Source: Pedobacter miscanthi
Lineage (GTDB): Bacteria; Bacteroidota; Bacteroidia; Sphingobacteriales; Sphingobacteriaceae
NCBI RefSeq assembly: GCF_003315595.1
Contig: NZ_QNQU01000007.1
Coordinates: 186,001-250,000 of the forward strand
Length of the DNA stretch: 64,000 bases
Reading direction: 5' to 3'
Shown here in pieces: positions 61,838-64,000 of this stretch (position 1 is its first letter; each line of letters starts with the position of its first letter). Made by a program: the position numbers and the translations under genes. The notes beneath the pieces are model-generated. The model saw only the letters and a program-made list of their open reading frames with translations, had not been told where the DNA came from and did no database searches.

Positions 61838-64000
61838 ATGAACAAATACGCCATTATTGGAGTAACTCCCTTCGAAATCCCTGATAGTAGATTGGTTTCC
61901 AATTTACAAAAAGCAGATTGCTTTCCGGTTCTCAGTCTTGGATATAACGTAAACGAAGCTGAAAGCGCAATTTCCTCACTTCTGTTTACTGGTATCTCCG
62001 ATTTCGGAGTGAGCATTAACTCATCCGCATTAGCCGATATTGATCTGCCTGCACAGGTAAGCTTGATTATTGCTCCTTTTGATCTTGCCTTAACAAGCAA
62101 AACAGCTGCAAAAATCATTTACCAGGTTTTTGATCTTGAATCGGCCCTGGCTGCACAAAAAAATGGTGCTTATGGCATTATCGTAAAAGGAAATGAAGGT
62201 GCCGGCCGGGTTGCCTACGAATCTTCATTCGTACTTTTTCAACGGATTATTAAAGAAGTAAACATTCCGGTATGGGTTCAGGGTGGCGTGGGTATTCATA
62301 CGGCTGCCTCTTTAATGGCACAGGGCGCAGCAGGGATTATTTTAGATAGTCAGCTGGCTTTATTCCCCCAATCTTCTGTACCCGAAGATTTAAAAACAGT
62401 TTGCAGCAAATTAAGCGGAACAGAAACCAAACTGATCGACAATTGCCGGATATTGGTCCGCCCAAATTCGCCTGCCTTGGCTGAAAATATCGATTATAAC
62501 GGTCTTCAAAAATACTTTAAAGGGTATAACCTGGAAACAGATTATTTGCCAATGGGTCAGGATATTGCCTTGTCGATTGATTTGGTCAACAAATATAAAA
62601 AGCTGGATAAATTGGTTTTCGGTATAAAAGAAGCTATTTATGGGCATATTAAACAGGCCAAAGCCATTAATGTAATTAAAGCCAACAATTCGCTGGCTAA
62701 AGATTTAAACATTACCTATCCTATTGCTCAGGGGCCTATGACCAGGGTAAGTGATGTTGCACCTTTTGCCAATGCCGTTTCGGAAGCAGGTGCATTATCA
62801 TTTATAGCCTTATCCTTATTAAAAGGCGAATCGGCCAAAAACCTGATTGAAGAAACCAAAAAACTGGCTGGTGAAAAAACCTGGGGTGTGGGTATTTTGG
62901 GTTTTGCTCCGCAGAAATTGAGGGATGAGCAACAAGAATACATTTTAAATGCCAAACCTCCCGTTTTGTTAATTGCTGGTGGCCGACCTTCGCAAGCCAA
63001 ACCTTTTGAAAAAGCAGGGATTAAAACCTTTCTGCATGTACCATCTGCTTCTCTTTTAGATATGTTTTTGAAAGAAGGTGCCAAACGTTTTGTATTCGAA
63101 GGCCGCGAATGTGGTGGTCACGTTGGCCCCCTATCCAGCATGGTGTTATGGGAAAAACAGATCGAACGTTTGTTAAAAGAAGAAAATGCCGATCAGATCA
63201 GTGTTTTCTTTGCAGGTGGAATTCACGATGCTTTTTCTACCGCTTTCATTTCGGTAATGGCTGCTCCTTTGGCTGCTAAAGGCATGAAAATAGGTGTTTT
63301 AATGGGTACAGCTTATTTATACACTAAAGAAGCGGTAAGCACAGGCGCCATTTTGGATAAGTTCCAGCAGGAAGCCATGCAGGCAAACGAAACCGTGCTG
63401 CTGGAAACTGCTCCCGGACACGAAACCCGCTGTTTAAACTCTTCATTCGCCACTTTCTTTAACGAAGAAAAACAAAAACTTCAGGCCGAAGGGATGGATA
63501 AAAAAGAAATCTGGGCAAAACTCGAGTCGCTTAATGTAGGCCGTTTACGTATTGCAGCGAAGGGAATTGAAAGACGTGGTGATGAACTGGTAAAAATAGA
63601 TGAGGCCGAACAAACCGACCTGGGCATGTACATGATCGGTCAGATTGCCCCTATGCACAAAGAAGTCATGTCGTTACTAGATCTTCACCAAGATGTAGCC
63701 GACGAAAACTATACACATATATTAAATGTAGTACTTCCTGCTCCTCCGGTTAATAAGGCAAAAGCACTGGATGTTGCCATTGTGGGTATGGCCTGTATTT
63801 TCCCTGGGGCTAAAAATCTCGAAGAATACTGGCGCAACATCATTTTAGGTAAAGATTCGGTAATCGAAGTACCGGATGAAAGATGGAACAAAGAACTGTA
63901 TTATAACCCCGATTCTACAGCTGGCGATATGTCGCACTCGAAATGGGGCGGTTTTATCCCGAGGATCGATTTTGATCCGCTCGAATTTGGTATCCCGCCA
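61838..64000 (+). CDS. Polyketide/PUFA-synthase-type megasynthase, 5' part: two flavin-oxidoreductase-like barrels fused to a ketosynthase (partial, 721 codons)
   Basis: The frame is open from the ATG at 61838 to the window edge. Residues about 1-260 look like a first, degenerate nitronate-monooxygenase/PfaD-type barrel (GIIVKGNEGAGRVAYESSFV; VWVQGGVGIHTAASLMAQGA). Residues about 290-610 are a second, more canonical one (ITYPIAQGPMTRVSDVAPFA; FEGRECGGHVGPLSS near 420; SVFFAGGIHDAFSTAF; KIGVLMGTAYLYTKEAV). From residue 645 a ketosynthase begins (DVAIVGMACIFPGAKNLEEY; SVIEVPDERWN). PfaD-type barrels act as enoyl reductases in PUFA synthases, usually as separate proteins. The product is unknown. 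It is cut by the window, not truncated by mutation as far as visible. Confidence 0.88.
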   Translation, partial: MNKYAIIGVTPFEIPDSRLVSNLQKADCFPVLSLGYNVNEAESAISSLLFTGISDFGVSINSSALADIDLPAQVSLIIAPFDLALTSKTAAKIIYQVFDLESALAAQKNGAYGIIVKGNEGAGRVAYESSFVLFQRIIKEVNIPVWVQGGVGIHTAASLMAQGAAGIILDSQLALFPQSSVPEDLKTVCSKLSGTETKLIDNCRILVRPNSPALAENIDYNGLQKYFKGYNLETDYLPMGQDIALSIDLVNKYKKLDKLVFGIKEAIYGHIKQAKAINVIKANNSLAKDLNITYPIAQGPMTRVSDVAPFANAVSEAGALSFIALSLLKGESAKNLIEETKKLAGEKTWGVGILGFAPQKLRDEQQEYILNAKPPVLLIAGGRPSQAKPFEKAGIKTFLHVPSASLLDMFLKEGAKRFVFEGRECGGHVGPLSSMVLWEKQIERLLKEENADQISVFFAGGIHDAFSTAFISVMAAPLAAKGMKIGVLMGTAYLYTKEAVSTGAILDKFQQEAMQANETVLLETAPGHETRCLNSSFATFFNEEKQKLQAEGMDKKEIWAKLESLNVGRLRIAAKGIERRGDELVKIDEAEQTDLGMYMIGQIAPMHKEVMSLLDLHQDVADENYTHILNVVLPAPPVNKAKALDVAIVGMACIFPGAKNLEEYWRNIILGKDSVIEVPDERWNKELYYNPDSTAGDMSHSKWGGFIPRIDFDPLEFGIPP

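Overview
This window looks like a chromosomal segment of a Bacteroidota bacterium, most likely Sphingobacteriaceae (Pedobacter or a close relative). The evidence is two SusC/SusD outer-membrane pairs, a one-protein hybrid two-component regulator (HTCS), Bacteroidota-type lipoproteins, a Bacteroidota-type promoter, moderate-to-low GC, and a heparinase III that I recognise as a close relative of Pedobacter heparinus HepC. I see no rRNA, tRNA, transposase, integrase or CRISPR array.

Layout. 0-5.4 kb: small conserved proteins, a three-copy intergenic array, a LolA-like protein, a DUF805 protein, a divergent LysR/methyltransferase pair with a T-N11-A dyad between them, and a cold-shock-like protein. 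5.5-41.6 kb: a large glycan-degradation region. On the minus strand it holds SusC1/SusD1, an HTCS, a DUF4962/heparinase II-III lyase, a sulfatase, SusD2/SusC2, two ferritin-like proteins, an XRE regulator and a ROK kinase. On the plus strand it holds a GH88 unsaturated glucuronyl hydrolase, heparinase III (hepC), a lipoprotein polysaccharide lyase, a GH36 alpha-galactosidase and a second sulfatase. 41.7-48.4 kb: a zinc metalloprotease with a discoidin domain, a membrane-anchored regulator-like protein, an acyltransferase, a YdeI-like protein and a GAF histidine kinase. 48.5-52.2 kb: a five-gene redox-type operon behind a Crp-like regulator, with a CRP-type operator between them. 52.4-58.9 kb: an operon joining a small Cys/His protein, an ABC ATPase, a TonB siderophore-type receptor and two ABC-2 permeases. 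59.4-60.9 kb: a GH51 arabinofuranosidase. 61.8 kb to the end: the start of a large polyketide-synthase-type gene, cut by the window edge, with two fused flavin-oxidoreductase-like barrels before the ketosynthase.

How the genes fit together. The 5.5-41.6 kb region carries the toolkit known from the Bacteroides thetaiotaomicron heparin/heparan sulfate locus: lyases to cut the chain, SusCD import, sulfatases to desulfate, GH88 to remove the unsaturated uronate, a ROK kinase for the released amino sugar, and an HTCS to sense oligosaccharides. I therefore infer a heparin/heparan sulfate (glycosaminoglycan) utilisation locus. Unusual parts are the ferritin-like pair heading the SusC2 operon and a glycine-rich repeat insert inside SusD2.

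Intergenic DNA is rich in repeats: three tandem arrays with long units (about 275, 188 and 233 bp), a 21-bp minisatellite that is open as a heptapeptide-repeat ORF, and at least three families of dispersed palindromic elements, often at the 3' ends of genes.
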